Shown here piece by piece: positions 23,989-32,934 of a stretch of DNA of 64,000 bases (positions are counted from its first letter, which is position 1; the number at the start of each line of letters is the position of its first letter). The notes beneath the pieces were generated by a model, which was not told the origin of the DNA, searched no databases, and worked only from the letters and a program-made list of their open reading frames with translations. The stretch is from positions 1 to 64,000 of the forward strand of contig JAGQSC010000025.1 of the NCBI GenBank assembly GCA_020439745.1, written 5' to 3'. Both the position numbers and the translations under genes were made by a program. Source of the DNA: Acidobacteriota bacterium (GTDB lineage: Bacteria > Acidobacteriota > Holophagae > Acanthopleuribacterales > Acanthopleuribacteraceae).

Positions 23989-24072
23989 ACCCCGTCCGGG
24001 GTTCGGGTGTCTTTATTGGTTTACCTGGGGTTGAAACCCCAGGCTAGGGTCGCCTAACCCCTTTCGGGGTTG
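23989..24072 (+). repeat. Dispersed hairpin repeat, family B, copy 4
   Basis: The three-hairpin family B unit occurs here directly before a family C copy, as at 14021-14237. The rest of the 560-bp gap 23708-24270 shows nothing else recognisable except a CCCTCCGCATGCGGAGG hairpin near 23899. Confidence 0.85.
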
Positions 24073-24087
24073 AAGAAGGGAGCTAGA

Positions 24088-24210
24088 TTCGCGAAGCTCA
24101 CTGCGTGTCGCGTCGCTCTATTGGCAACCGAGTTTATCGAGACTGTGTGTAAAAGCGCTGGCTCACTCGCTTTGCTCATGTCGCAAGCGCACTCCAAAGG
24201 CCTTCGGCCG
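24088..24210 (+). repeat. Dispersed repeat, family C, copy 5
   Basis: The family C unit (TTCGCGAAGCTCACTGCGTG ... GCTCACTCGCTTTGCTCATG ... GGCCTTCGGCCG) lies 25 bp before the promoter of the decayed antitoxin copy. Confidence 0.8.
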
Positions 24211-24235
24211 TAACTTACGAGAAGGTCTTGAATGT

Positions 24236-24450
24236 TTGCGGTGGGATATTATGTTGGTTGTACTCTGGACATGAAGACTGCTATTTCTATTCCAGATTCC
24301 GTTTCTGAGGCTGCCGACGAACTCGCCGACCGCGTGGGGTTAAGCCGAAGTGCCCTGTATGGGGCAGGCTATGCTTGTGTTCCTGGAACGGCATTGATCG
24401 GACGGCGTCATCGAGAAACTGAACGAAGTCTGTGCCTGAACCCTAACAAG
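24236..24450 (+). pseudogene. Decayed duplicate of the CopG antitoxin with its promoter
   Basis: From 24236 the sequence repeats the promoter and first part of the antitoxin gene at 23095-23300. TTGCGG-17-TGTACT is followed by ATG at 24271 and KTAISIPDSVSEAADELADR-like codons. After the SALY codons (about 24360) a 1-nt G insertion shifts the frame. Reading past it in the original frame, a TGA replaces the Arg codon after ERH. Similarity ends near 24435 and no toxin sequence follows. It is a partial duplication about 1.14 kb downstream of the intact pair. Confidence 0.85.
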
Positions 24451-24482
24451 TCGCTCAGGTCCCTGATGGATGACTGAGCCTC

Positions 24483-24779
24483 CTAGGGCAGCACAAATTC
24501 TTTCGCTATGACCAGGTTGGTGTTGGCGCTGGCACTCATGCGCAGATGCTTGGGTTTTTCGTACTCGGGATCGCGATACCAAGCCAACGCATCTTCTTCT
24601 GATGCAAACTTCAAAACCACGTACACGCCGCGCTTCTGGCCTTCAAGAGGCTGCGCATCGTAGTCAGCCACAATGACTTCAGCATTGTATTTGCTGATGA
24701 GTGGCATCACCGCTGGCACGTAACCGGCGTATGCTTCCGCATCTGTGATGTCGTAGCTGGCGATGACATAAACAGCCAT
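24483..24779 (-). CDS. DUF1330 family protein
   Basis: This 98-residue protein has a ferredoxin-like alpha/beta fold of the DUF1330 type: MAVYVIASYDITDAEAYAGYV, VIVADYDAQPLEGQKRGVYVVLKF and ALAWYRDPEYEKPKHLRMSAS. The family function is unknown. The ATG at 24779 has GGAGGT 6 nt upstream, so it is chosen over the upstream in-frame start. It stands alone. The 290-bp gap on its far side (24780-25067) shows nothing recognisable. Confidence 0.9.
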   Translation of the reverse strand: MAVYVIASYDITDAEAYAGYVPAVMPLISKYNAEVIVADYDAQPLEGQKRGVYVVLKFASEEDALAWYRDPEYEKPKHLRMSASANTNLVIAKEFVLP

Positions 24780-25067
24780 TTGAACCTCCGGGTAAACTTT
24801 AGCGGAAAAGTTCAATTATAGCGTTTCAAGGTCACATCATCTGCGACATCTTCGGTTGGGCCTTACGTGAGTTGCGCTTCCAGAGGAGGTGTATAAAGGC
24901 GAGAAGCCGGACCCACTTGGACCAACTCACGCTCCAGAATAGGCGCTAGCTAATCAATCAGGGAGGCGTCATTGATGTTACTCGTGAGCAAGAGTTCGGT
25001 GGCGGAAATGGCCAACCCCACCAGCATCCCAGTATCGTGGTGGTCAGGTTGCCATCTATGCAAATGG

Positions 25068-25481
25068 TTAGCTGAGCTTGCTTTCTACGTGTCTTTTGAA
25101 CTGATCGAGGATGTTTTGCCAGCCTTGTCGTTGTTGCTCTGCTGCATGGATATCTTCAGGATCAAAGGTCTCAATCACGCGGACGCCGCGGTTCGTTTCT
25201 TTGAAGTCAATGGTGACCGTGCGACGGTCATCCATGACGTACTCTATGAGTTGCCGCGGGTTGATTTTGGTAAAGGTGCCTTCGAAGTCGAATCCCATGG
25301 ACCCGTCTTTTGCTTCCATTCGGTAGTTGAAGCGACCGCCGACCCTCAAATCTATGGTCGCATTGGGGCAGCACCAAGAATCCAACGCGAAATTCCATTG
25401 AGTGATGTCATCGGGTGTGACCCATGCATCCCAAACCACAGCAAGTGGCGCATGGACTTCCGCTTCAATGGTGATCTTCAT
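25068..25481 (-). CDS. SRPBCC (AHSA1-type) protein, stand-alone
   Basis: The 137-residue protein reads ITIEAEVHAPLAVVWDAWVTPDDITQWNFA, GGRFNYRMEAKDGSMGFDFEGTFTKINPRQLIEY and ends RQGWQNILDQFKRHVES, the full AHSA1 pattern. The ATG at 25481 follows GAGGCCC-type sequence; the longer frame upstream lacks family similarity. Unlike the two modules at 12 and 14 kb, it has no ArsR neighbour. Confidence 0.9.
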   Translation of the reverse strand: MKITIEAEVHAPLAVVWDAWVTPDDITQWNFALDSWCCPNATIDLRVGGRFNYRMEAKDGSMGFDFEGTFTKINPRQLIEYVMDDRRTVTIDFKETNRGVRVIETFDPEDIHAAEQQRQGWQNILDQFKRHVESKLS

Positions 25482-25681
25482 ATGGGCCTCCTCGATAGCT
25501 GAAGGCTGTGTTCGGTGGGTGACGTGACGGATGAAGCATAAACGATAGATGATGCAATGGATATCGATTACTGAGACAATGTGGCCCTGCAACCTGAATC
25601 CCGATGTTCGTCTAGCCGTTAGGTAATCGACCTGCGAAGGTGGGTCTCGTAAGCGCGGTGACCGGAAGGCATGGTGATCAC

Positions 25682-26443
25682 ATGTTTATGGGTTTGAAGG
25701 CAATCTGTGTCACTTGCCTGCTGTTTTCTGTAGCGGAAGCGGCAGAAATTAAGGTGATGATCTCAGGTGGATTTTCACCGGCTTTTCAAAGTCTTGTGGG
25801 TGAATTCGAACGAACCACCAAGCACCAGGTGGTTGTGTCTCGGGGTGCATCCATGGGTGACGCGCCTACGTCCATTCCAAGTAGGGTGCGGCGAGGTGAA
25901 CCCGTAGACGTCTTCATCATGGTCGGTGATGCGTTGGACGACCTAGAAAAGCAGGGTCATGTGGTGTCGGGAAGTCGCGTTGATCTGGCTCGTTCGCGGC
26001 TTGGCATGGCTGTACGGGAGGGTGCGACCAAACCGAACATCGCGACTGTTGACGAATTCAAGCAAACCCTGCTTGAAGCGAAGTCGGTGGCTGTCTCCAC
26101 CAGTGCCAGCGGCCGATACTTCACCACTGAACTGTTCCCGAGGCTGGGAATCGCCGACCAGATGCGGGAAAAGACCCTCATCATCGGGGTCACGGGTGGG
26201 GCTGTGGCACGGGGTGAAGCCGACATCGCCATGCAGCAAATCAGCGAGTTGCTGCCGATATCCGGACTTGAATTCGTGGGCCCATTGCCCGAAGAAGTTC
26301 AGAAAGTCACCATCTACGCCGCCGGCATCGCCACGGGCGCTAGGGCACCTAAGGCAGCCAGAGACCTGATTCTTTTCCTGTCTTCGCCAGAGGCGGCGTC
26401 TGCCATCGCAAGAACGGCGCTGGAACCGGTTGCACCACAATAA
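25682..26443 (+). CDS. ModA-like periplasmic substrate-binding protein
   Basis: A type 2 periplasmic binding protein of about 253 residues, with signal peptide (MGLKAICVTCLLFSVAEA). It has the ModA-like pattern IKVMISGGFSPAFQSLVGEFERTTKHQVVVSRGAS, GEPVDVFIMVGDALDDL, SGRYFTTELFPRLGI and GEADIAMQQISEL. Such proteins bind molybdate/tungstate or other small anions. No permease or ATPase gene is adjacent, so it is an orphan, and the ligand is uncertain. The start is ATG 25682 or 25688. Confidence 0.85.
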   Translation: MFMGLKAICVTCLLFSVAEAAEIKVMISGGFSPAFQSLVGEFERTTKHQVVVSRGASMGDAPTSIPSRVRRGEPVDVFIMVGDALDDLEKQGHVVSGSRVDLARSRLGMAVREGATKPNIATVDEFKQTLLEAKSVAVSTSASGRYFTTELFPRLGIADQMREKTLIIGVTGGAVARGEADIAMQQISELLPISGLEFVGPLPEEVQKVTIYAAGIATGARAPKAARDLILFLSSPEAASAIARTALEPVAPQ

Positions 26444-26528
26444 TGATCTCCTGCACTCTCTGGCTGGTTTGCTGTGCCCCTATCAAAAAGGTGAATCTTA
26501 ACGGGAACGCAGGTAGGCCCCTGTCAAG

Positions 26529-26563
26529 GAGACAAGCGAACTCGTGGCCGGTTCGCTTGTCTC
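26529..26563. terminator. Perfect 13-bp inverted repeat between convergent genes
   Basis: GAGACAAGCGAAC (26529-26541) pairs perfectly with GTTCGCTTGTCTC (26551-26563) across a 9-nt loop. It lies between the convergent ModA-like and metallo-beta-lactamase genes. There is no T-tract on either side, so it may act as a bidirectional transcription-end or RNA-stability hairpin rather than a classical intrinsic terminator. Confidence 0.6.
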
Positions 26564-26579
26564 GGTCAAGGCTCAAGTG

Positions 26580-27557
26580 TCAATCGTCCCAACGGACGTA
26601 TTCGAGCATTTTTGCTGCGTGACTGTGAGACCAAACGTCCACGCCTGCGAGGCGATTCACCCACCGGGCATTAATCTCTTGGGCGCTGTCTTCGATGACT
26701 TTGTCCAGGAAAACTTTGAATAGCAGGTATTTGTTGTCCCAGCCTACTTCTTTGGCAGCCTCCGCCATCACCGCCATCATGTTGGTGTTTGCATGCACCC
26801 GTGCAACGGTCTCGTAGAGATCTTGCACATACGCTTTGGTGGTCAGTACATCCTGTCTGTCGCCGATAGATGTGAGATGGCCTCCTACGAATACATCGAA
26901 ATCATAGGCGAGAATCTGGTCAAAGACCTGGAGATATTGGTGAACATTAGTACTTAGATCAAGGTTCTTGAACGGCACATAGCCAGGGGCCAAGACGTCA
27001 ATCACCATTAAGAATTTGTCGTCAGGAATTGATATGAAGAGGTCACCTTCATGGGCGTGATAGCTCAAGGGTGAGGTTAGGTGAATGCGTTTCCCACCGA
27101 TCTGCAGCACATAAGCGGCTTGGAAGGTCTTGGTTGGAATCAGGCGGCGTGGGTCCTTTTGTTCCCGAAGAAATGCGGCAACGCCCTCAAGCGCAACAAT
27201 TTCTAGATTTTTGATTCCAGACAGGTGCTGTGATCCGCCTATATGATCGGAATGGGCATGACTGTAAATGAGAATCACTATGGGTTGATCGGTCACTTCT
27301 TGAACGGCTCTGACGATGTGTTGGCCATAACTCTCTGGGGCATCAATGAGCACGACGCCTGACTGCGTGACGACCGCGGCCGATTGCCAAATGCCGTCGG
27401 TCAACACGTAGATGTCCGACTTGACTTTCTTGATGGCATACCCCTTTTCAGGGTCAATCGGAATCGAGCGATCCAATGTCGTCTGCAGCACAGGCGCGTA
27501 TTGGTCGAGGGGTCTATCGTTAAGGGTAAGTATCATGACTAAAGCTAAGAAGTTCAT
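26580..27557 (-). CDS. Metallo-beta-lactamase-fold hydrolase
   Basis: The 325-residue protein has the metal-binding motif SHAHSDHIGGSQHL near residue 100, a further HAHEGD near residue 170 and FVGGHLTSIGD near residue 225. It starts with a hydrophobic stretch (MNFLALVMILTL), a possible short signal peptide. Family members hydrolyse varied esters, lactams and thioesters, and the substrate here is unknown. It is divergent from a LysR regulator across 133 bp that holds two inverted repeats, so it is the likely target of that regulator. Confidence 0.88.
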   Translation of the reverse strand: MNFLALVMILTLNDRPLDQYAPVLQTTLDRSIPIDPEKGYAIKKVKSDIYVLTDGIWQSAAVVTQSGVVLIDAPESYGQHIVRAVQEVTDQPIVILIYSHAHSDHIGGSQHLSGIKNLEIVALEGVAAFLREQKDPRRLIPTKTFQAAYVLQIGGKRIHLTSPLSYHAHEGDLFISIPDDKFLMVIDVLAPGYVPFKNLDLSTNVHQYLQVFDQILAYDFDVFVGGHLTSIGDRQDVLTTKAYVQDLYETVARVHANTNMMAVMAEAAKEVGWDNKYLLFKVFLDKVIEDSAQEINARWVNRLAGVDVWSHSHAAKMLEYVRWDD

Positions 27558-27617
27558 AAGGGTCTCCTATCAATGGCCAATTGGATGACCAGTTGTATGC
27601 AACCCACAAGATAGTTT

Positions 27618-27673
27618 CTCATTTTGGTCATGAGTAGATGTAATATGTAGAATCATATTCTCAAATTTGAGAA
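27618..27673. promoter_or_regulatory. LysR-type binding sites in divergent promoter region
   Basis: There are two inverted repeats of the T-N11-A type. One is CTCAT-N7-ATGAG (27618-27634), the other a perfect 16-bp palindrome TTCTCAAATTTGAGAA (27658-27673). The second ends 17 bp before the lysR ATG. The placement between two divergent genes fits recognition and activation sites of the adjacent LysR protein. Confidence 0.65.
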
Positions 27674-27690
27674 AATACGTGGGTGAAGCG

Positions 27691-28572
27691 ATGGATCTTA
27701 ATGCTATTCGTATGTTTTCAGTTGTGGCTACGAAAGGAAGTTTCACGCGTGCAGCACGGGTTTTAGACATTCCCGTCGCAACCGTGAGTCGGCGTGTCGC
27801 GATGCTTGAGATTCAGTTGAACGTCCGGTTGTTGGAGCGTTCAACACGTCGGTTACGACTGACGACAGCGGGTAAGATCCTTCACGAGTATGTCAAACGG
27901 GGTGTTGATGAGTTCGAAGCGGGCCTTCTGGCTCTACAAGAACAGCAGCACCAAATGGCGGGACTCATTCGTGTGTCAATCCCATTGGGATTTTTGCCAA
28001 TGTGGACATTACTGCGTGAGTTTCAGGCGGAATTCCCCAATGTTGAAATGAGTGTATTTGCCACCGAGCGAAGAGTCGATTTCATCGAAGATGGGATCGA
28101 TGTGGCACTTAGGATTGGTGATCGAAAAAGCGCCAGCGCGATTGCGAGGAATCTAGGCGCCTATCGACACAAGTTAGTGGCAGCGCCCGCCCTTTTGGAA
28201 CGGTATCAAGTGCGTCAACCAGAAGACTTGAAAAAGGTCCCATGTATTGCCTGGGGCCAACAGGACCGAGACATAGTTTGGCTCTTGGGAACACAAGCGA
28301 TTGCCGTCACACCCAAGTTAAGAGTCAACGACTACCTTCATCTCCGATCGATGGTCGTGACAGGTGGCTGGGTGACCGAGTTGCCGCCGTTTTTGTGCAG
28401 CGATGAATTGGTTGAGGTGCTGCCTGAGAACCCGTTACCAGAACAGCGGCTGAGTCTGCTTTACCCCAGTAACAGGAACTTATCGCGCATCACCCGCGTG
28501 TTCATCGATTTCATTGCGCGCAATCTTCATGCAGCTTTGGAAGAAGGCAGTTCCTTGTCTCGCCTGGAATGA
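27691..28572 (+). CDS. LysR-family transcriptional regulator
   Basis: This regulator of about 293 residues has an N-terminal winged HTH (LNAIRMFSVVATKGSFTRAARVLDIPVATVSRRVAMLEIQLNVRLLERSTRRLRLT) and a C-terminal effector domain (GLIRVSIPLGF...RRVDFIEDGIDVALRIGD). It resembles the DNA-binding and sensor layout of the AaeR/DsdC-like group, and the effector is unknown. The ATG at 27691 fits the usual MDLNAI start. It is divergent from the metallo-beta-lactamase-fold gene, with palindromic sites between them. Confidence 0.93.
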   Translation: MDLNAIRMFSVVATKGSFTRAARVLDIPVATVSRRVAMLEIQLNVRLLERSTRRLRLTTAGKILHEYVKRGVDEFEAGLLALQEQQHQMAGLIRVSIPLGFLPMWTLLREFQAEFPNVEMSVFATERRVDFIEDGIDVALRIGDRKSASAIARNLGAYRHKLVAAPALLERYQVRQPEDLKKVPCIAWGQQDRDIVWLLGTQAIAVTPKLRVNDYLHLRSMVVTGGWVTELPPFLCSDELVEVLPENPLPEQRLSLLYPSNRNLSRITRVFIDFIARNLHAALEEGSSLSRLE

Positions 28573-28624
28573 ACGCACCTTGGGGCAAGAGTCCTCGGCC
28601 GTCGTCAAGAGGTGTGTATGTGGC

Positions 28625-29602
28625 TTATTCTGAAACGCCACGGACGACGATTTTTCCACCGGCTTTGTTGGCATCCATCAATTCGTGCGCCTTTCGCAGA
28701 TCCTCAAATTCGAAGACTGGGCCCACCTTGATGTCAAAAGCGCCTTGCTCGAACAGGTTCACGTAGCGCTGCAGGTCCGCAGGCTTCAGATCCGCAGCTT
28801 CGCCACTGTAGGACGTCAACTTCACGCCTGTGGGAATGTCGCCCATGGGGTGAAAATCAGGCAACACCCACTCGCCGCCCAGGATACCGGTCATGCACAC
28901 AATGCCGCCGCGACCCACGCAGCGCATGGAATCCAGTAGGGTTTTCGTGCCGATCAACTCCAGCACACGGTCATAAGGCTTGAACTTCTGTTTTTGCATC
29001 TGCACGTGGATCTGTCCATCGTCGATCCAGACGTCGTCAGCACCCGCGGATTTGAGCTCGGCGTTCCTTTTCGGCGATCGTGTCGTGGTGCCCACCCGCA
29101 ACCCACTTTTTTGGGCAATGGCCAAGGCAGCCATGCCAATGGACGATGTGCCCCCTCGAATCAACAGCGACTCGGCCCGATCGATTTCAAGCCCCACCTG
29201 TAGCGAGCCAAGCGTGGTTTGCAGCATCTCCGGTAGCGCCGCCAACCTGTCCCACGAAAGCTGCGTTTGGATGGGAAATACACATCCATGAGGCACCGAC
29301 GTGTATGCCGCATAGGAACCATCAAACTGACGGCCCATGCCTCCCATGATCGCCGCCACTTTGGTACCTTTAGTCAGGTCTAAACCACCCGCGTCAATAG
29401 TCTCACCCACGCATTCGATGCCCAATACCCTCGGAAATTTCACGGTAGGGGAGTCGCCACGACGGGTGAACCATTCGGACCGGTTCAACCCAAAGGCACG
29501 CACGCGGATTAGCGCCCAACCCTTCTTGGGCTCAGGAATGGGGAGGTCTTCCAAATGGAATTGTTCTGGTCCACCTGCTTCACGAATGACCCATGCCTTC
29601 AT
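28625..29602 (-). CDS. Zinc-independent quinone oxidoreductase (MDR family)
   Basis: This 325-residue medium-chain dehydrogenase/reductase is of the QOR type. It has MKAWVIREAGGPEQFHLEDLPIPEPKKGWALIRVRAFGLNRSEW, the NADPH-binding region LLIRGGTSSIGMAALAIAQKSGLRVG and the closing GKIVVRG. The cysteine and histidine ligands of zinc alcohol dehydrogenases are absent, so it should reduce quinones or enones with NADPH. The ATG at 29602 begins the family-typical MKA motif. It is convergent with the LysR gene. Confidence 0.9.
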   Translation of the reverse strand: MKAWVIREAGGPEQFHLEDLPIPEPKKGWALIRVRAFGLNRSEWFTRRGDSPTVKFPRVLGIECVGETIDAGGLDLTKGTKVAAIMGGMGRQFDGSYAAYTSVPHGCVFPIQTQLSWDRLAALPEMLQTTLGSLQVGLEIDRAESLLIRGGTSSIGMAALAIAQKSGLRVGTTTRSPKRNAELKSAGADDVWIDDGQIHVQMQKQKFKPYDRVLELIGTKTLLDSMRCVGRGGIVCMTGILGGEWVLPDFHPMGDIPTGVKLTSYSGEAADLKPADLQRYVNLFEQGAFDIKVGPVFEFEDLRKAHELMDANKAGGKIVVRGVSE

Positions 29603-29636
29603 GAGAATGTTCCTGCCTTGTTGAGAATGATTAAGC

Positions 29637-30767
29637 CTAGTCTGAAAGTCTCGAATCACCAAACGTTCCGTTCGTCACGTGATGGTTCACCAGACATCCG
29701 ATGATCAGGGTGAGTGGCCCTGCGTAAAACCTGGCTTCTCCGGTAGGAAAGAACAGAAAATGGAGACACGTATAGAACACGCAAGCGTATACCAGACCAG
29801 CTGCATGGTTTTTCAAGGGCACCCACGAAACACGCATCACCCCGAGAAAGATCACGAGGGCAATCGAAAGCTTGATCTCCAGAGCCAACACGCCGTGAGC
29901 CACAGCTCGTAGGTACTCCGTCCATCCAAACGAATCGCCATGACTCACGGGATAGGGTGTCATGTGAATGAATGCGTGGTGAAAATAGACAGACCAACCA
30001 GGTGACCCGCTAAGCGTTTGTAGTACCCAGAACACACCCAAGCTGGACAGCATCGAAAGGCCAGCATTCAAACGACAGCCTGGGCGATAGCCGACTGAAA
30101 CAAGAATCAACATTGAGGCAAGTATCATGTCTGGTCGCAAAAGTGGTAGCAGAGGTGCCAGCAAAAAAAGTCCAGATTTTCGTCTCGAATAGAACCAGGC
30201 GATCAAGGCCCAACCCAGAAAGGCAGCCGCGTCGGGCGTGGCCAGGTGCAATACCGGGATTACCCCCGAAAAGAGCAGTCCGAGGACAAAGGCGAACTGC
30301 ATATGGGCGTCGACTTTGCTTGCGAACGTCACCCCAAGTAACATCATCCCGGCCACGCCCATGAGCCAGGAGGCGAGGTACAGCGAACGCACGGGGTGAA
30401 GTCCGATCTGATGGAGCAGGGAGGCAAAACCAATGTACGCAAATCGGTTTTGATGAAGTTGGATGGCTTCCCTGAATGCCTGGTCGTCTTGATAAGTCGT
30501 GGATCGGATGGGACCGGCAATCAATTGATAGAAGGTCTGCCCGTCGACGCTTTCCTTGATGCGTTCATATGTGGCGCCCCTCAGTTCAGTTTCTGGTGTT
30601 CCTGAAAGACGTAGCAAACATGCGGTATAGGCGACAGAGTCCCAGTTGTTGACGGGCCGAAGACTTGTGAAAACAGCAATCAGTGCCAGAATAACGACAC
30701 AGCTGATCCGTTGCAGCAGATGGGCTGTCCTGGTCTTGTGAAGCGTTGATGTTTGTTTGTGATGCAT
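29637..30767 (-). CDS. Polytopic membrane protein, possible GT-C type
   Basis: The 376-residue protein has about nine membrane helices. An early loop contains NWDSVAYTACLLRLSGTPETELRG, placed like the acidic motif after helix 1 in GT-C glycosyltransferases (dolichol-phosphate-sugar users). A late LLRPDM and SHGDSFGW follow. No clear family can be named. The terminal FFPTGEARFYAGPLTLIIGCLVNHH ends in a short cytoplasmic tail. It lies upstream of the quinone oxidoreductase on the same strand with a 34-nt gap, so co-transcription is possible. Confidence 0.7.
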   Translation of the reverse strand: MHHKQTSTLHKTRTAHLLQRISCVVILALIAVFTSLRPVNNWDSVAYTACLLRLSGTPETELRGATYERIKESVDGQTFYQLIAGPIRSTTYQDDQAFREAIQLHQNRFAYIGFASLLHQIGLHPVRSLYLASWLMGVAGMMLLGVTFASKVDAHMQFAFVLGLLFSGVIPVLHLATPDAAAFLGWALIAWFYSRRKSGLFLLAPLLPLLRPDMILASMLILVSVGYRPGCRLNAGLSMLSSLGVFWVLQTLSGSPGWSVYFHHAFIHMTPYPVSHGDSFGWTEYLRAVAHGVLALEIKLSIALVIFLGVMRVSWVPLKNHAAGLVYACVFYTCLHFLFFPTGEARFYAGPLTLIIGCLVNHHVTNGTFGDSRLSD

Positions 30768-30829
30768 GCGTTAAATGTCTTTGAGTCTGACCATTCTAAT
30801 GGGTAAACCCTGCTGTTTTCAGGAAGCAG

Positions 30830-31822
30830 CTAGTTCCGGGCCGATCGTACCTGGTCGGGCGTTACACCGGTCCAGTTGCGAAACGCGCGAAAGAAACTGT
30901 TGGGGTCGTCAAATCCCAGGAGGAACGCTATTTCGGCACCACTGAGTGTTGATCGTTCCAGATAGTGCCGGGCTAACTGTTCTCGGGTACTGGCCAACAC
31001 GATTTGAAAGCGGGTTTCCTCCTGTTGGAGATGTCTTTGCATAGAGCGGATGCTGGTACCCAGTTTCTTGGCGACCGCACCCATTGACACCAGTCCAGAA
31101 GGGATAAGCTCCAGCAAGGATGCCTTGACCCGATCAGTCATGGATGGGCTTTGTGTAAGCTTAACTAGCGTTCGATTTAGTTCTGGTTCGAATGTGGCCC
31201 AAATGGGCTCGTTTGCAGTCAAGAAAGGTCTCGCCGCATCGTCTCTTTTGAAAGAAATGCTGGCGCTTTTTCCCAGGCTGATGGTTATCCCGAACCAGTC
31301 AGTATAGGTATCTTCCGGCGAAAGTCGCACGGGTGCTGTAACTGCAGAAGGACAGATTCTAGTCCGGGTACCCATCCTGGCCAGCTGTACAAAGAAAACT
31401 AGCTCCATGGCCAAAAGCGATGCAGGTGGCTCTGCCGTTTTGTCCAGCCATTCCAATGTCATGTGGGTGTCACAGGCCGATTGATTGATGTCCAGGTGCA
31501 TAGGTGCAATGAGTGGCTTGAACTTGGCAATGCGGGAAAGCGCTACATTCAAGTTTGGACTGCACATTGCCGCGAATATGGGCGCATCAAACGATTCGGT
31601 GGAGATGGCTTCTCCAACCTTCAGGGGAAATAGTGGGTCACCTGATTCTGAAACTAATGCTTCCCACAATTTAAAGTACTGAGCCGTAGTAAGGCTCGCT
31701 TTATCCCGAACGAACAGATCTTCGGGCAATTGAGCTCGTTTAAGTACCGACACAGGACTGATGCCCACGTCGGACAACAGCACCCGCCAGCCGGGATTCA
31801 CAGCGTAGGTATTCGTACGCAT
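30830..31822 (-). CDS. AraC-family transcriptional regulator
   Basis: The 330-residue regulator has an N-terminal arabinose-binding-like domain (Arabinose_bd, residues about 15-200, as in OruR/ArgR-type regulators) and a C-terminal AraC double HTH (MGAVAKKLGTSIRSMQRHLQQEETRFQIVLASTREQLARHYLERSTLSGAEIAFLLGFDDPNSFFRAFRNWTGVTP). The ATG at 31822 is chosen because AGGAGG sits 5 nt upstream; the frame extends further but without family similarity. It is divergent from the dehydrogenase gene at 32046, its probable target. Confidence 0.92.
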   Translation of the reverse strand: MRTNTYAVNPGWRVLLSDVGISPVSVLKRAQLPEDLFVRDKASLTTAQYFKLWEALVSESGDPLFPLKVGEAISTESFDAPIFAAMCSPNLNVALSRIAKFKPLIAPMHLDINQSACDTHMTLEWLDKTAEPPASLLAMELVFFVQLARMGTRTRICPSAVTAPVRLSPEDTYTDWFGITISLGKSASISFKRDDAARPFLTANEPIWATFEPELNRTLVKLTQSPSMTDRVKASLLELIPSGLVSMGAVAKKLGTSIRSMQRHLQQEETRFQIVLASTREQLARHYLERSTLSGAEIAFLLGFDDPNSFFRAFRNWTGVTPDQVRSARN

Positions 31823-32045
31823 GGCTCCTCCTGCAACGAAATCTGGCATGAATCTAACGCAACGTGGCACAAAACGCACTCGCAATTCACGCCAAGGCCG
31901 CTGAAAATGGCGCCCTCTTGGAGTTGGCGCGTTTGGCTGTAATTTTGGCACCTCTTGCTAGTGAACTGTCGTGCAAATCAGGCTAAGTTGAATTGAAGAC
32001 AGCGGATTGACTGCATGTCCAAACATTGAATCTAGGGAGTTCATC

Positions 32046-32864
32046 ATGAGCCAAAAGAAAGTCATACTCATTACAGGGGCCAGTTCGGGTATGGGTAAAG
32101 AAACGGCTCGTGACCTTATCCGCGCAGGCCACACGGTGTATGCAGCAGCTAGGAACTTGGCCAACATGCAGGACTTGTCGGAAGCAGGAGGGCACGCCTT
32201 GTCATTGGATATCGCCAAAGAGGGAGAGGCAGCGCAAGTGGTTGCACGCGTAATCGAAGAACAGGGTCGAATTGATGTTTTATGGAACAATGCTGGATTT
32301 GGTTTGTATGGACCCGTGGAACAGGTTGAGTTGGACCAAGCCCGGTACCAATTCGAAGTGAACCTGTTTGGTTTGGCGGCCGTGACAAAAGCTGCGCTGC
32401 CCACCATGCGGGCGAAACGCTCTGGATTGATCATCAACACCTCTTCGATGGGTGGGAAAATCTACACGCCGTTAGGGGCGTGGTATCACGCCACGAAGCA
32501 TGCTCTGGAAGGGTGGAGTGACTGCCTTCGACTGGAGCTCAAAGAGTTTGGTATTAAGGTGGTTATTCTTGAACCAGGCCTGATTGAAACGGGTTTCGCT
32601 GCTGGCGTGAAGCATCACTTCGCGGATGAAGCAGTGAGTGGACCGTACCAACGGATGGTGCAGGCACTGCTCAAGACAGCCGAAAGCGGTGCCATGAAGG
32701 GATCGGATCCGTCCGTTATTTCGAAAGCCGTTCGCAAGATCATTCGAGCTAAAAGACCCAGAACCCGGTACCTGGTGGGCGCTATGGCCAAGCCTTTGGT
32801 CTATATTCGCAATCTTTTGGGTGATAGGGCATACGACAAAATCATCCTGTCTCAAGTGAAATAA
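32046..32864 (+). CDS. Short-chain dehydrogenase/reductase
   Basis: This 272-residue SDR has the cofactor motif TGASSGMGKETARDL, the NNAG motif (LWNNAGFGLYG) and the catalytic Ser-Tyr-Lys set (INTSSMGGK, WYHATKHALEGW with the Tyr in the YHATK form). The C-terminal part is of the classical fatty-ester/ketone reductase type. The substrate is unknown. It is divergent from the AraC regulator and convergent with the cytochrome operon. Confidence 0.92.
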   Translation: MSQKKVILITGASSGMGKETARDLIRAGHTVYAAARNLANMQDLSEAGGHALSLDIAKEGEAAQVVARVIEEQGRIDVLWNNAGFGLYGPVEQVELDQARYQFEVNLFGLAAVTKAALPTMRAKRSGLIINTSSMGGKIYTPLGAWYHATKHALEGWSDCLRLELKEFGIKVVILEPGLIETGFAAGVKHHFADEAVSGPYQRMVQALLKTAESGAMKGSDPSVISKAVRKIIRAKRPRTRYLVGAMAKPLVYIRNLLGDRAYDKIILSQVK

Positions 32865-32934
32865 ACCAGAAAAGACGATTTTTGCGCACCAACTATGATT
32901 GGATCGGATATGGGAACCCGACACAGGTCTTGGC

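Noticed and set aside
24972-25502. 176-codon plus-strand frame opposite the SRPBCC gene
   Set aside because: The minus-strand SRPBCC protein has the full AHSA1 motif set, so the plus-strand frame is its shadow.
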